From assembly GCA_965371355.1 (NCBI GenBank), contig CBDUYD010000077.1, positions 1-13,644 on the forward strand: DNA of 13,644 bases, written 5' to 3'. Below the pieces are notes generated by a model, which saw nothing but the letters and a program-made list of their open reading frames with translations, made no database searches and was not told the DNA's origin. Both the position numbers and the translations under genes were made by a program. Numbering within the stretch: the stretch's first letter is position 1; each line of letters opens with the position of its first letter. Below, piece after piece: positions 1 to 5,705 of this stretch. Origin of the DNA: JASJHI01 sp965371355 (lineage in GTDB: Bacteria > Actinomycetota > Acidimicrobiia > Acidimicrobiales > Ilumatobacteraceae).

Positions 1-1
1 C

Positions 2-94
2 TCCTCCGCCTACACCGATCGATACGGCCAATCGGCCACACCACTCGACGAGGGGATAGGGGCCACCCTCGCCTGGTACCGATCGCTGGCCTGA
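2..94 (+). CDS. C-terminal fragment of a probable NAD-dependent epimerase/dehydratase (extended SDR)
   Basis: The window opens inside a + strand reading frame that ends at TGA 92-94; 30 residues are visible. They end in TPLDEGIGATLAWYRSLA. A Pro-Leu-x-Glu/Asp-Gly-x6-WYR ending is typical of extended short-chain dehydrogenases such as UDP-sugar epimerases, where this C-terminal helix closes the substrate domain. The catalytic YxxxK and the Rossmann glycine motif would lie upstream, outside the window, so substrate and activity cannot be judged. Codon third positions are mostly G or C, as in the neighbouring genes. The opposite strand is also open here, but it has no usable start between the tRNA and its stop, so I prefer the + strand call. 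The family assignment rests on one short motif and is tentative. Confidence 0.45.
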   Translation, partial: SSAYTDRYGQSATPLDEGIGATLAWYRSLA

Positions 95-180
95 ACCAGG
101 TCCATGCCGGCTCGGACACGGTGCTCGAGCGAGTCCAGTTCGGCCGGGGTCGGACGGCTGAGATCGTCAATGCTTCCGGG

Positions 181-253
<73 letters not shown>

Positions 254-264
254 GGGAGACGCCG

Positions 265-270
265 AGTGTA
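265..270 (-). promoter_or_regulatory. Candidate -10 box of the tRNA-Ala gene (TACACT)
   Basis: On the - strand TACACT lies 11 nt before the first base of the mature tRNA, so a start about 7 nt downstream would leave a leader of only a few nucleotides. It falls between the stop of the membrane-protein gene (292) and the tRNA. No good -35 is seen; CTGACG lies 19 nt upstream, which is a long spacer. The box also forms the loop of a small CGCCG/CGGCG hairpin (about 260-276) that could instead end the upstream transcript. Confidence 0.4.
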
Positions 271-291
271 GCGGCGTGCGCACAGCGAGCG

Positions 292-978
292 TCAGGTGTT
301 GTCGAGCCAGCCGTCGTGCCAGCCCGAGCCTTGACGCTGCCGCATCTGGGCGAGCAGGTAGACGTACCCGCACAGCGCCAGGAACGACAGCGCGAACACG
401 TACAGCATGGTGGTCGACGAGGTCGTGGCGGCGAGGAACATCGTGCATGCCGTCGTTACGACCAGCACGAACAACACGTTCATCCTCCGACGCTTGACCG
501 CGGCTGCGGGATCGACCCGGCGGGCCATCTGCGTCTGGCGATGATGGTGGGCAGGTGCGTGGCGTTTCGGATCGCGCTGTGAGCGCTCGACCGGCGCGGC
601 GGCCGCGGCGGGACGGTCTTGGCCCCCGGTCGGATCACCGTGGGTGCGGTATCTCGGCGGCTCACTCGTGCGCTCGGCCTGACGGGGATTCGGACCCGGC
701 GCCGTCGTCGTGCCGGAGCGCAGTGACGCCTGTCGATGATGAGGATGACCGGGTCGGGCGGCGGCGGCCGGACGCTGCAGTGGCGAAGGGGCCAGCGGTC
801 GACCCATCGCCCGCATCGCACCACGGCCAGGAGACGCGGTGCTCTGAAGTTTGCTGAGTTGGCGGCGGAAGTCGGTGACCGACGAGTTCGGCCGGTTGTC
901 GACGCGCGAACGCAGCATTGGCGGGATGAGGACGGCCGCCCAGGCGGCAGCGACGACGAGAAGGACGAGTCTGGCCAT
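292..978 (-). CDS. Three-helix membrane protein with long disordered loop, GlpR-like (candidate receptor of the gephyrin-like protein Glp)
   Basis: This 228-residue protein has a clear layout. A hydrophobic N-terminal helix (about 1-20, MARLVLLVVAAAWAAVLIPP) is followed by basic residues. A Pro/Arg/Ala-rich, probably disordered stretch spans about 25-160. A basic KRRR comes just before a second helix (about 165-187), with a third helix at about 190-210 and a short polar tail. That is the plan of actinobacterial Rv0996-type proteins, of which Corynebacterium GlpR is the membrane receptor for the gephyrin-like division protein Glp. The gene is last in the run galU, moeA/glp, moaA, moaC. The match rests on topology, the W-x2-VL-x-P-x-L-R ending of helix 1, and context; I could not align sequences. 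The start ATG 978 has little Shine-Dalgarno signal and overlaps an upstream ATG-TAA. The function here is inferred. Confidence 0.72.
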   Translation of the reverse strand: MARLVLLVVAAAWAAVLIPPMLRSRVDNRPNSSVTDFRRQLSKLQSTASPGRGAMRAMGRPLAPSPLQRPAAAARPGHPHHRQASLRSGTTTAPGPNPRQAERTSEPPRYRTHGDPTGGQDRPAAAAAPVERSQRDPKRHAPAHHHRQTQMARRVDPAAAVKRRRMNVLFVLVVTTACTMFLAATTSSTTMLYVFALSFLALCGYVYLLAQMRQRQGSGWHDGWLDNT

Positions 979-1081
979 TACATCCGAGTCGCGTACGTCG
1001 AAATCGGGTACGTCCGGAGCGGATCGGTGGAGGTCGGTCGGCAGGTCGGGTTCATCAGCACGGTTCTGTCACTTGACGCGA

Positions 1082-1105
1082 GGGAGTGCAAGATCCTGCC
1101 CTCCC
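1082..1105 (-). other. Small hairpin in the leader between moaC and the GlpR-like gene
   Basis: Arms GGGAG (1082-1086) and CTCCC (1101-1105), one mismatch, then GCA (1088-1090) with TGC (1097-1099) around the loop AGATCC. It lies just downstream (- strand) of the TAGAAT box, inside the predicted 5' leader of the GlpR-like gene, and has no T-run after it on either strand. It may be a leader structure or a weak terminator of the moaC transcript. The rest of the 205-nt gap 979-1183 shows only the promoter listed separately. Confidence 0.3.
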
Positions 1106-1117
1106 CCTGATATGACG

Positions 1118-1147
1118 ATTCTACGACGATTATGACAGACCCGGCAA
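1118..1147 (-). promoter_or_regulatory. Candidate sigma-70-type promoter for the GlpR-like gene (TTGCCG-N18-TAGAAT)
   Basis: On the - strand a -35-like TTGCCG (1147-1142) is followed after 18 nt by TAGAAT (1123-1118), an excellent -10, in a small AT-rich island of otherwise GC-rich DNA. Transcription would start near 1111 and give a leader of about 130 nt before ATG 978. The box is flanked by a direct repeat of AATCGTC spaced 11 nt apart (about 1114-1131), which could be a binding site on one helix face. This would let the GlpR-like gene be transcribed apart from moaC. Confidence 0.5.
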
Positions 1148-1183
1148 CATCGGGCGTGATCATGGTCACACTCGGCGCCCGCA

Positions 1184-1693
1184 TCACCGTGGATCGCCAG
1201 AACCGGCGGCATCGTCGTCCGAGCGTCGATAGGTACCGGATCGGCCTCCTGTCTTCTCCCACAGCGCGAGATCGCCGATCACCATCGCACGGTCCGCCGA
1301 CTTGCACATGTCGTACACGGTGAGTGCGGCGATGCTGCACGCGTGCAGGGCCTCCATCTCGACGCCGGTGCGATCGACCGTGTCGACATGGGCCTCGATC
1401 GCCACGAAATCGTCGCCGATCTCGAAGTTCACCGACACGCTGCCGACGAGCAGGGGGTGACACAGCGGGATCATGTCCGCGGTTCGTTTTGCCGCCTGGA
1501 TCCCCGCCACGCGGGCGACCGAGAGCACATCGCCCTTCTTGACCTCGCGGTTGGCGATCGCCGCCGTCGTCTCGGGCCGCATGTATACCTTGCAGCGGGC
1601 GACCGCCCGGCGGTGCGTCGGATCCTTCGGCGTGACGTCGACCATTCGGGCCCGTCCGAGTGGGTCAAGGTGGGTGAACGACAGATCGGACAT
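1184..1693 (-). CDS. moaC: Cyclic pyranopterin monophosphate synthase MoaC
   Basis: MoaC acts with MoaA in the first step of molybdenum-cofactor synthesis, converting the MoaA product 3',8-cyclo-GTP to cyclic pyranopterin monophosphate in the cytosol. The 169 residues carry the family signatures: KKGDVL around 52-57, MIPLCHPLL at 74-82, VEMEAL at 111-116 and YDMCK at 127-131. H79, E112, E114, D128, K131 and K147 correspond to active-site residues described for E. coli MoaC, with nearly the same numbering. The C-terminal 15 or so residues are an extra polar tail. The gene lies 52 nt after moaA on the same strand. The ATG at 1693 is the only sensible start in frame, and TACCGT stands 10 nt before it. 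Identity is very secure. Confidence 0.97.
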   Translation of the reverse strand: MSDLSFTHLDPLGRARMVDVTPKDPTHRRAVARCKVYMRPETTAAIANREVKKGDVLSVARVAGIQAAKRTADMIPLCHPLLVGSVSVNFEIGDDFVAIEAHVDTVDRTGVEMEALHACSIAALTVYDMCKSADRAMVIGDLALWEKTGGRSGTYRRSDDDAAGSGDPR

Positions 1694-1703
1694 GTGGATG
1701 GGA

Positions 1704-1709
1704 ACGGTA
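1704..1709 (-). promoter_or_regulatory. Candidate -10 box before moaC (TACCGT)
   Basis: TACCGT on the - strand ends 10 nt before the moaC ATG, which would give a leader of about 3-4 nt. It belongs to the series of TANNNT boxes seen next to several start codons in this window, but the spacing is the longest of the set, so it is the weakest member. No clear -35 is visible. Confidence 0.3.
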
Positions 1710-1745
1710 GTCGGCCGTGCGGGGTCGAGCGGCCTTCGCGGGCGT

Positions 1746-2774
1746 TCAGCCGCCGATCTGGCTCATCGACTTGGCGGGTCGCACGAAGTCGACCTGGTTG
1801 ATCCGGTGTCCGGCCCACTTCGAGGCGACCGCCGCCTCGATGCGTGTCGCGAGATCATCGTCGGACTCGCCCCGTCGCATCGCGGACATGAGGTCGTACT
1901 CGTCGGTGGCGAACAGGCACGTACGGAACTGCCCCTCCGCGGTGAGGCGCACACGGTCGCAGTCGCCGCAGAACGGCTTCGTGACCGTCGGGATGACGCC
2001 GACGAAACCCCGGCCGTCGCGGTACGCGAACCGGTCGGCGGGGGCGGCGCCGCGAGCCGCCAGCCTGTCGAGCGGATAGGCCGCATCGATCGCGGCGACG
2101 ATCTCGTCCTGACCGACAACCTTCTCGTTCCCCCAGTGTCCGTCGGCGTCGAGCGGCATGAACTCGATGAATCGAACCTCGACCCCGTGGTCGCGGCCGT
2201 ACCCGGCGAGCGCCACGATCTCGTCGTCATTGACCCCCCGCTGGATCACCGCGTTGATCTTGACCGGGCTGAAGCCGGCCTCCTTCGCGGCCTCGATCCC
2301 GTCGAGCACGCGCTCGAGTTCGTCGCGGCGCGTCACCTCGAGGAAGCGCCGGCGATCGAGCGTGTCGAGGCTGACGTTGACCCTCGCGAGGCCCGCGCCC
2401 CGCAACGTCTGGGCAACCGTGCGCAACGACGCCCCGTTCGTCGTCATCGCCAGGTCGACCGGACCGGAGGGTCCCTCGAGACGCGCCAACTTCTCGATCA
2501 GTACCGGGAGGTGTGCTCGCACGGTCGGCTCACCACCGGTGAGGCGGATGCCGGATACCCCGTATCGCTCGACGAAGATCCTGGCGAGTCGCTCGATCTC
2601 CTCGAACGACATCACCTCTGAGCGCGGCAACCACTTCATCCCCTCCTCGGGCATGCAGTAGGTGCAGCGGAAGTTGCATCGGTCGGTCACCGAGATCCGC
2701 AGATCGCCGATCACACGCCCGAACGAGTCGACCAGATCGGTCCGCCCTTGCCGCGCCGCGGCCTGTTCGGTCAT
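1746..2774 (-). CDS. moaA: GTP 3',8-cyclase MoaA (radical SAM)
   Basis: MoaA uses S-adenosylmethionine and two [4Fe-4S] clusters to turn GTP into 3',8-cyclo-7,8-dihydro-GTP, the first step to molybdopterin; MoaC completes it. The 342 residues show the radical-SAM CxxxCxxC at C33, C37 and C40. The SAM-binding LTGGEP follows at about 78-83, and the second cluster's CxxC-x13-C sits at C269, C272 and C286. The chain ends in the SQIGG tail, whose terminal Gly-Gly is needed in this family for catalysis. Length is normal. ATG 2774 is chosen because TAGGCT lies 6 nt upstream and the N-terminus before the radical-SAM domain has normal length. It follows moeA by 40 nt and precedes moaC. All catalytic elements are intact. 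Confidence 0.98.
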   Translation of the reverse strand: MTEQAAARQGRTDLVDSFGRVIGDLRISVTDRCNFRCTYCMPEEGMKWLPRSEVMSFEEIERLARIFVERYGVSGIRLTGGEPTVRAHLPVLIEKLARLEGPSGPVDLAMTTNGASLRTVAQTLRGAGLARVNVSLDTLDRRRFLEVTRRDELERVLDGIEAAKEAGFSPVKINAVIQRGVNDDEIVALAGYGRDHGVEVRFIEFMPLDADGHWGNEKVVGQDEIVAAIDAAYPLDRLAARGAAPADRFAYRDGRGFVGVIPTVTKPFCGDCDRVRLTAEGQFRTCLFATDEYDLMSAMRRGESDDDLATRIEAAVASKWAGHRINQVDFVRPAKSMSQIGG

Positions 2775-2780
2775 GGTCCG

Positions 2781-2786
2781 AGCCTA
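2781..2786 (-). promoter_or_regulatory. Candidate -10 box for leaderless moaA (TAGGCT)
   Basis: TAGGCT on the - strand ends 6 nt before the moaA ATG, so transcription would begin at or next to the start codon. The same hexamer precedes tldD at 7 nt. There is no Shine-Dalgarno sequence in the space. No convincing -35 is visible. moaA may also be read through from moeA. Confidence 0.5.
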
Positions 2787-2814
2787 TTGACGATCGCGAC
2801 GTTCATCCACACGC

Positions 2815-4023
2815 TCATCGATCGCCGCGCAGGAGGAGGACCGCCACCTCGGAATCGGCGGCGATCCCGTCGCCGTCGGGCACCACCGCCAACGCGTCCG
2901 CCACCGCGGTCGCCGCCAGTTGGTGGCTGCCCTGAGCCCTGACCGGGCGGACGTGATAGCGCCCATCGTCCTCGAACACACCACCGACACGCATGAAGTG
3001 CACCTTCTCGTCGGGATGCCTGAGGAGGGGTTCATCGGCGATCGCGACGATGCTCGGACGGGTGAGCTCCGAATGCCCCATCATGCGCCGCAGCGCCGGG
3101 CGAGCGAGCAGTTCGTAACTCACCAGCGAACTGACCGGGTTGCCCGGGAGACCGAAGACCGGAGTGCCGTCGAGCAGGCCGAAGGCGAACGGCTTGGCCG
3201 GCTTGATCGCGATCTGCAACCACGTCATCTCGGCGATCCGTGCGAGGACGGCCTTGACGACGTCGTAGTCACCCATCGAGACGCCACCGCTCGACACGAC
3301 GGCGTCGCACTCGGCAGCAGCGGTGCGCAGTACCCGTTCGAGTTCGTCCTCACGATCGGGGACCACACCGAGATCGAGCACATCGCAACCGGTCTCGGCG
3401 AGCATCCCGGCGAGCATCGTCTTGTTGCTCTCCCTGATCTGTCCCCGCTCGAGGGGCGAACCATCATCGACGAGTTCGTCCCCGGTCGAGAGGACCGCCA
3501 CCCGGACCCGCGGGACGACCATCACCCGCCGCGCGTTGATGCTCGCCAGAACGGCATCGACGGCGGGCCGGACGACGATCCCGGCCGCAAAGACCTCGTC
3601 ACCGACCCTGACATCGTCGCCCGCATGGCGCACGGCGGTTCCGACATCGACCGAACGAGAGAGGCGAACCGTGTGCGAACCGACCATCTCTGAATCCTCG
3701 ACCATCACGACCGCATCGGCTCGCTCGGGCATCGGTGCCCCGGTCATGATGCGGATCGCCTCGCCCGGCGCGACCGCCCGGTCGGGAGCCGCGCCCGCAG
3801 CGATCTCGTCGACCACGTCGAGGTCGGCCGGCGTGTCGGCGAGATCGGCGGCGCGCACCGCGTACCCGTCGACCGCGCTGTTGGCGAACGGCGGCACCTC
3901 CTCGACCGAGATCACCGCCTCGGCAAGTACGAGCCCCGCCACCTCGGCCCGGTCGACCGTGACCGGGCTGCGCGGGGCGCAGGCTTCGAGCACCAGGGTC
4001 TGGGCGTCCTCGAGCGGTGTCAT
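2815..4023 (-). CDS. moeA: Molybdopterin molybdotransferase MoeA / gephyrin-like protein Glp
   Basis: MoeA inserts molybdate into adenylylated molybdopterin. A subgroup in actinobacteria (Glp) also works in cell division with the membrane receptor GlpR. The 402 residues contain PPFANSAVDGYAV (44-56), MTGAPMPERADAVV (93-106), STGDEL (179-184), ESN (198-200), GGVSMGDYD (246-254), KPAKPFAFG and LPGNPVS. With an offset of 5-7, residues D52, E183, D223 and D254 match the catalytic D59, E188, D228 and D259 of E. coli MoeA, so enzyme activity looks retained; one usual Gly in KPGKP is Ala. ATG 4023 is taken as the start because TACCGT lies 7 nt upstream and the N-terminus then fits the family; the frame stays open further upstream without homology. 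Neighbours moaA and moaC favour a cofactor role, while the GlpR-like gene favours a division role. Both may hold. Confidence 0.95.
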   Translation of the reverse strand: MTPLEDAQTLVLEACAPRSPVTVDRAEVAGLVLAEAVISVEEVPPFANSAVDGYAVRAADLADTPADLDVVDEIAAGAAPDRAVAPGEAIRIMTGAPMPERADAVVMVEDSEMVGSHTVRLSRSVDVGTAVRHAGDDVRVGDEVFAAGIVVRPAVDAVLASINARRVMVVPRVRVAVLSTGDELVDDGSPLERGQIRESNKTMLAGMLAETGCDVLDLGVVPDREDELERVLRTAAAECDAVVSSGGVSMGDYDVVKAVLARIAEMTWLQIAIKPAKPFAFGLLDGTPVFGLPGNPVSSLVSYELLARPALRRMMGHSELTRPSIVAIADEPLLRHPDEKVHFMRVGGVFEDDGRYHVRPVRAQGSHQLAATAVADALAVVPDGDGIAADSEVAVLLLRGDR

Positions 4024-4030
4024 CCGTGCG

Positions 4031-4036
4031 ACGGTA
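4031..4036 (-). promoter_or_regulatory. Candidate -10 box for leaderless moeA (TACCGT)
   Basis: TACCGT on the - strand ends exactly 7 nt before the moeA ATG, the distance expected if the transcript begins at the start codon. No Shine-Dalgarno sequence is present in that space. It lies in the 99-nt divergent gap between moeA and the DUF1089 gene, where a promoter for each is needed. Confidence 0.55.
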
Positions 4037-4109
4037 CCCCCGCGTCGCCACGCCCCCTCGCATCGCCGCACCGACCCGGTCACGGCGCGCTTCCGATGGG
4101 GTTGTCCCA

Positions 4110-4115
4110 TAGCGT
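4110..4115 (+). promoter_or_regulatory. Candidate -10 box for the leaderless DUF1089 gene (TAGCGT)
   Basis: TAGCGT ends 7 nt before GTG 4123. The ten bases TAGCGTTGTC recur before the GTG of the thioesterase gene at 12251, with nearly the same spacing. This supports GTG 4123 over the upstream ATG 4096, which would place the box inside the gene. No clear -35 is seen. Confidence 0.5.
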
Positions 4116-4122
4116 TGTCGGC

Positions 4123-4680
4123 GTGTCCTCGCCCCTCACCGCCTTTCCTGCCGACGGCTACACCGCGCGGTGGCAGCGCTGGGACGACGACGGCGACGAA
4201 GCCCTCACGCTGCGTTGGGAGAACGAGGGATGGACCGCAACCGGTGAGCTGAGCCGAGAGCGGGCGCACTACGTGGTGCGGATCTCGCCGGTCTGGCAGG
4301 TCCGGCAGCTCCTGCTGTTCCGCGACCTCGACGAGCCCGACCTGTGGCTCGGAACCGACGGGGCCGGGAAATGGGGTGAGGTCAACGGCGCCCACCGCAC
4401 CGACCTCGACGGATGTGTCGGCATCCACCTCGAATCCACTCCGTTCTCGCACACCCTGGCGGTGAGGCGGTTGCGCCTCGGCGTCGGCGACGCTGCCGAT
4501 GAACTCGTCGCGAGCATCGACGTCGAGACGCTCGGCGTCGTCCCTGTGCGCCACCGCTACCACCGCTTCGACGATCGGCGGTGGTCGTACCTCAATCACG
4601 GGTCTGGCGACGAGTACGGCCTCGACGTCGACGAATACGGCCTGGCGCGCGACATCGAAGGCCATTTCCGACGTCACTGA
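4123..4680 (+). CDS. DUF1089 family protein (putative glycolipid-binding)
   Basis: The 185-residue protein matches the Putative glycolipid-binding (DUF1089) family from memory. It has a W-rich N-terminal half (LRWENEGWTATGEL), then TDGAGKWGEV, then the family core LDGCVGIHLESTPFSHTLAVRRL. In family members the core usually reads LDGC-x-D-(I/L)-D-L-x-x-TPFTNTLPIRRL, and here the first Asp and the Asn are replaced. The tail EYGLDVDEYGLARDIEGHFRRH corresponds to the usual D-x-x-GLV-x-x-Y ending. There is no signal peptide or membrane segment, so it is probably cytosolic. Its biochemical role is unproven in general. ATG 4096 is an in-frame alternative start; GTG 4123 is preferred because of the TAGCGT box. 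It interrupts the - strand run between moeA and galU and may be an insertion into an older gene order. Confidence 0.82.
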   Translation: MSSPLTAFPADGYTARWQRWDDDGDEALTLRWENEGWTATGELSRERAHYVVRISPVWQVRQLLLFRDLDEPDLWLGTDGAGKWGEVNGAHRTDLDGCVGIHLESTPFSHTLAVRRLRLGVGDAADELVASIDVETLGVVPVRHRYHRFDDRRWSYLNHGSGDEYGLDVDEYGLARDIEGHFRRH

Positions 4681-4720
4681 CCCCACCGCCATCCCCCCAA
4701 CCATCCCTCCCCGCCCGCAA

Positions 4721-4763
4721 CTCGTGAGGATGTTGCGCTTCATGTGCGCAAGATCCTCACGAG
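4721..4763. terminator. Long hairpin between convergent genes, probable bidirectional terminator
   Basis: CTCGTGAGGAT (4721-4731) pairs perfectly with ATCCTCACGAG (4753-4763). After a single G/G mismatch, TTGCGC (4733-4738) pairs with GCGCAA (4746-4751), leaving a 7-nt loop TTCATGT. That makes 17 base pairs in 43 nt. It sits 40 nt after the DUF1089 stop and 49 nt after the galU stop, which converge on it. Neither strand has a T-run after the stem, so it would be a stem-only terminator, as is common in actinobacteria. A dispersed palindromic repeat is the alternative. Confidence 0.65.
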
Positions 4764-4775
4764 AACGGCTGGGGT

Positions 4776-4820
4776 GGGCTGGTCTGGGGTGGGCTGGTCT
4801 GGGGTGAGCTGGTCAGGGGT
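4776..4820. repeat. Three tandem copies of a 15-bp unit overlapping the galU stop
   Basis: GGGCTGGTCTGGGGT occurs at 4776-4790 and 4791-4805 without change, and at 4806-4820 with two changes, after a partial copy ending at 4775. The third copy contains the galU stop codon (4813-4815) and its last codons. The unit is strongly strand-biased, G-rich on + and C-rich on -, so galU transcripts would carry a C-rich 3' end. The perfect copies suggest recent duplication. Confidence 0.85.
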
Positions 4821-5679
4821 GGAGGTCGGAGAGGAATCGGGTCAGGGGGTCGGCGAGGGAGGGGTTGCGGAGCCCGAGTTCGATCGATGCGGTGAGGAAC
4901 CCGAGCGGATTGCCGGTGTCGTGGCGGCTCACGTCGGAGACGACCCCGTGGAACGGTGCCCTGGCGGCCTGCGCGCGCAATGCATCGGTGAGCTGGAGTT
5001 CGCCGCCGCGGCCGGGGCGCAGGGCTGCGATCTCGGGCCATGCGTCGGCGGTGAGCACGTACCGCCCGGTGAGGATGTAATCGCTCGGAGCCTCGTCGAG
5101 CGGCGGCTTCTCGACGAGGTCCTCGACCGCGATCACACCGTCGGCGGTCAGCTCACCCGCCGGATCGATGACGCCGTAGGAACTCACCTGGTCGTGGGGC
5201 ACCTCGAGCGCGGCGACGACACTCCCGCCCGTCGATGCGCAGACACCGTTCATCTGCGCGAGCAGCGCTGAGCTACCCATCAGTTCGTCGGGGAGCATCA
5301 CCGCGAACGGCTCGTCGCCCACCGCCTCCGCAGCACACCCGACAGCGTGACCGAGACCCTTCGGATCGTCCTGGTACACGACGGTGACCCTCCAGTCGCG
5401 GCCGATCGAGCGGAGCCGGTCGACGACGTCGAGCTTGCCGTCGGCCTCGAGTTTCGCCTCGAGCGCCTCGTCGGGACGGAAGTACGCCTCGATCGCCGGC
5501 TTGGAACGGCTGCTCACGATCACGATGTGGTCGATGCCTGCACCGAGCGCCTCGTCGATCACGTACTGGATCGCCGGTTGATCGCCGATCGGGAAGAGTT
5601 CCTTCGGAACCGACTTCGTCGCGGGAAGGAATCTGGTTCCCAATCCTGCGGCGGGAATCACTGCACTGCGGACCTGCAC
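4813..5679 (-). CDS. galU: UTP--glucose-1-phosphate uridylyltransferase GalU
   Basis: GalU makes UDP-glucose and pyrophosphate from UTP and glucose-1-phosphate in the cytosol, supplying envelope polysaccharides and glycolipids. With the GTG start at 5679 it has 288 residues, a normal bacterial length. The nucleotide-binding loop AAGLGTRFLPATKSVPKEL begins at residue 10. DDPKGLGHAV (104-113), LPDEL (129-133, where many members have LPDD), EKP (190-192) and TGRYVL follow in family order. The GTG is chosen because MQVRSAVIPAAG is the usual N-terminus and TATCGT lies 7 nt before it; a TTG at 5712 would add 11 unmatched residues and overlap the divergent gene. It starts the - strand group that includes moeA, although the + strand DUF1089 gene and its hairpin separate them, so the two are probably separate transcripts. 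Confidence 0.96.
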   Translation of the reverse strand: MQVRSAVIPAAGLGTRFLPATKSVPKELFPIGDQPAIQYVIDEALGAGIDHIVIVSSRSKPAIEAYFRPDEALEAKLEADGKLDVVDRLRSIGRDWRVTVVYQDDPKGLGHAVGCAAEAVGDEPFAVMLPDELMGSSALLAQMNGVCASTGGSVVAALEVPHDQVSSYGVIDPAGELTADGVIAVEDLVEKPPLDEAPSDYILTGRYVLTADAWPEIAALRPGRGGELQLTDALRAQAARAPFHGVVSDVSRHDTGNPLGFLTASIELGLRNPSLADPLTRFLSDLHP

Positions 5680-5686
5680 GTCGGGG

Positions 5687-5692
5687 ACGATA
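5687..5692 (-). promoter_or_regulatory. Candidate -10 box for leaderless galU (TATCGT)
   Basis: TATCGT on the - strand ends 7 nt before the galU GTG (5679). Two of its bases (5691-5692) are shared with the opposite-strand box TATCTT of the FmdB-like gene; the palindrome GATATC (5689-5694) lies at the centre. Confidence 0.55.
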
Positions 5693-5696
5693 TCTT
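5691..5696 (+). promoter_or_regulatory. Candidate -10 box for the FmdB-like gene (TATCTT)
   Basis: TATCTT is followed after 9 nt by ATG 5706, so the leader would be about 2-3 nt. It overlaps the galU box on the other strand. A run of six T (5695-5700) follows immediately, the most AT-rich stretch in the surroundings, which may ease melting in both directions. Confidence 0.5.
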
Positions 5697-5705
5697 TTTT
5701 GAGCG

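Noticed and set aside
1082..1105. Molybdenum-cofactor riboswitch in the leader after moaC
   Set aside because: Only one short hairpin is visible, not the multi-stem conserved core of the Moco motif, and the position follows moaC instead of preceding the Moco genes.
1473..2621. A 382-residue + strand open frame opposite moaC and moaA
   Set aside because: It overlaps two genes with intact catalytic motifs on the other strand and has no recognisable domain.
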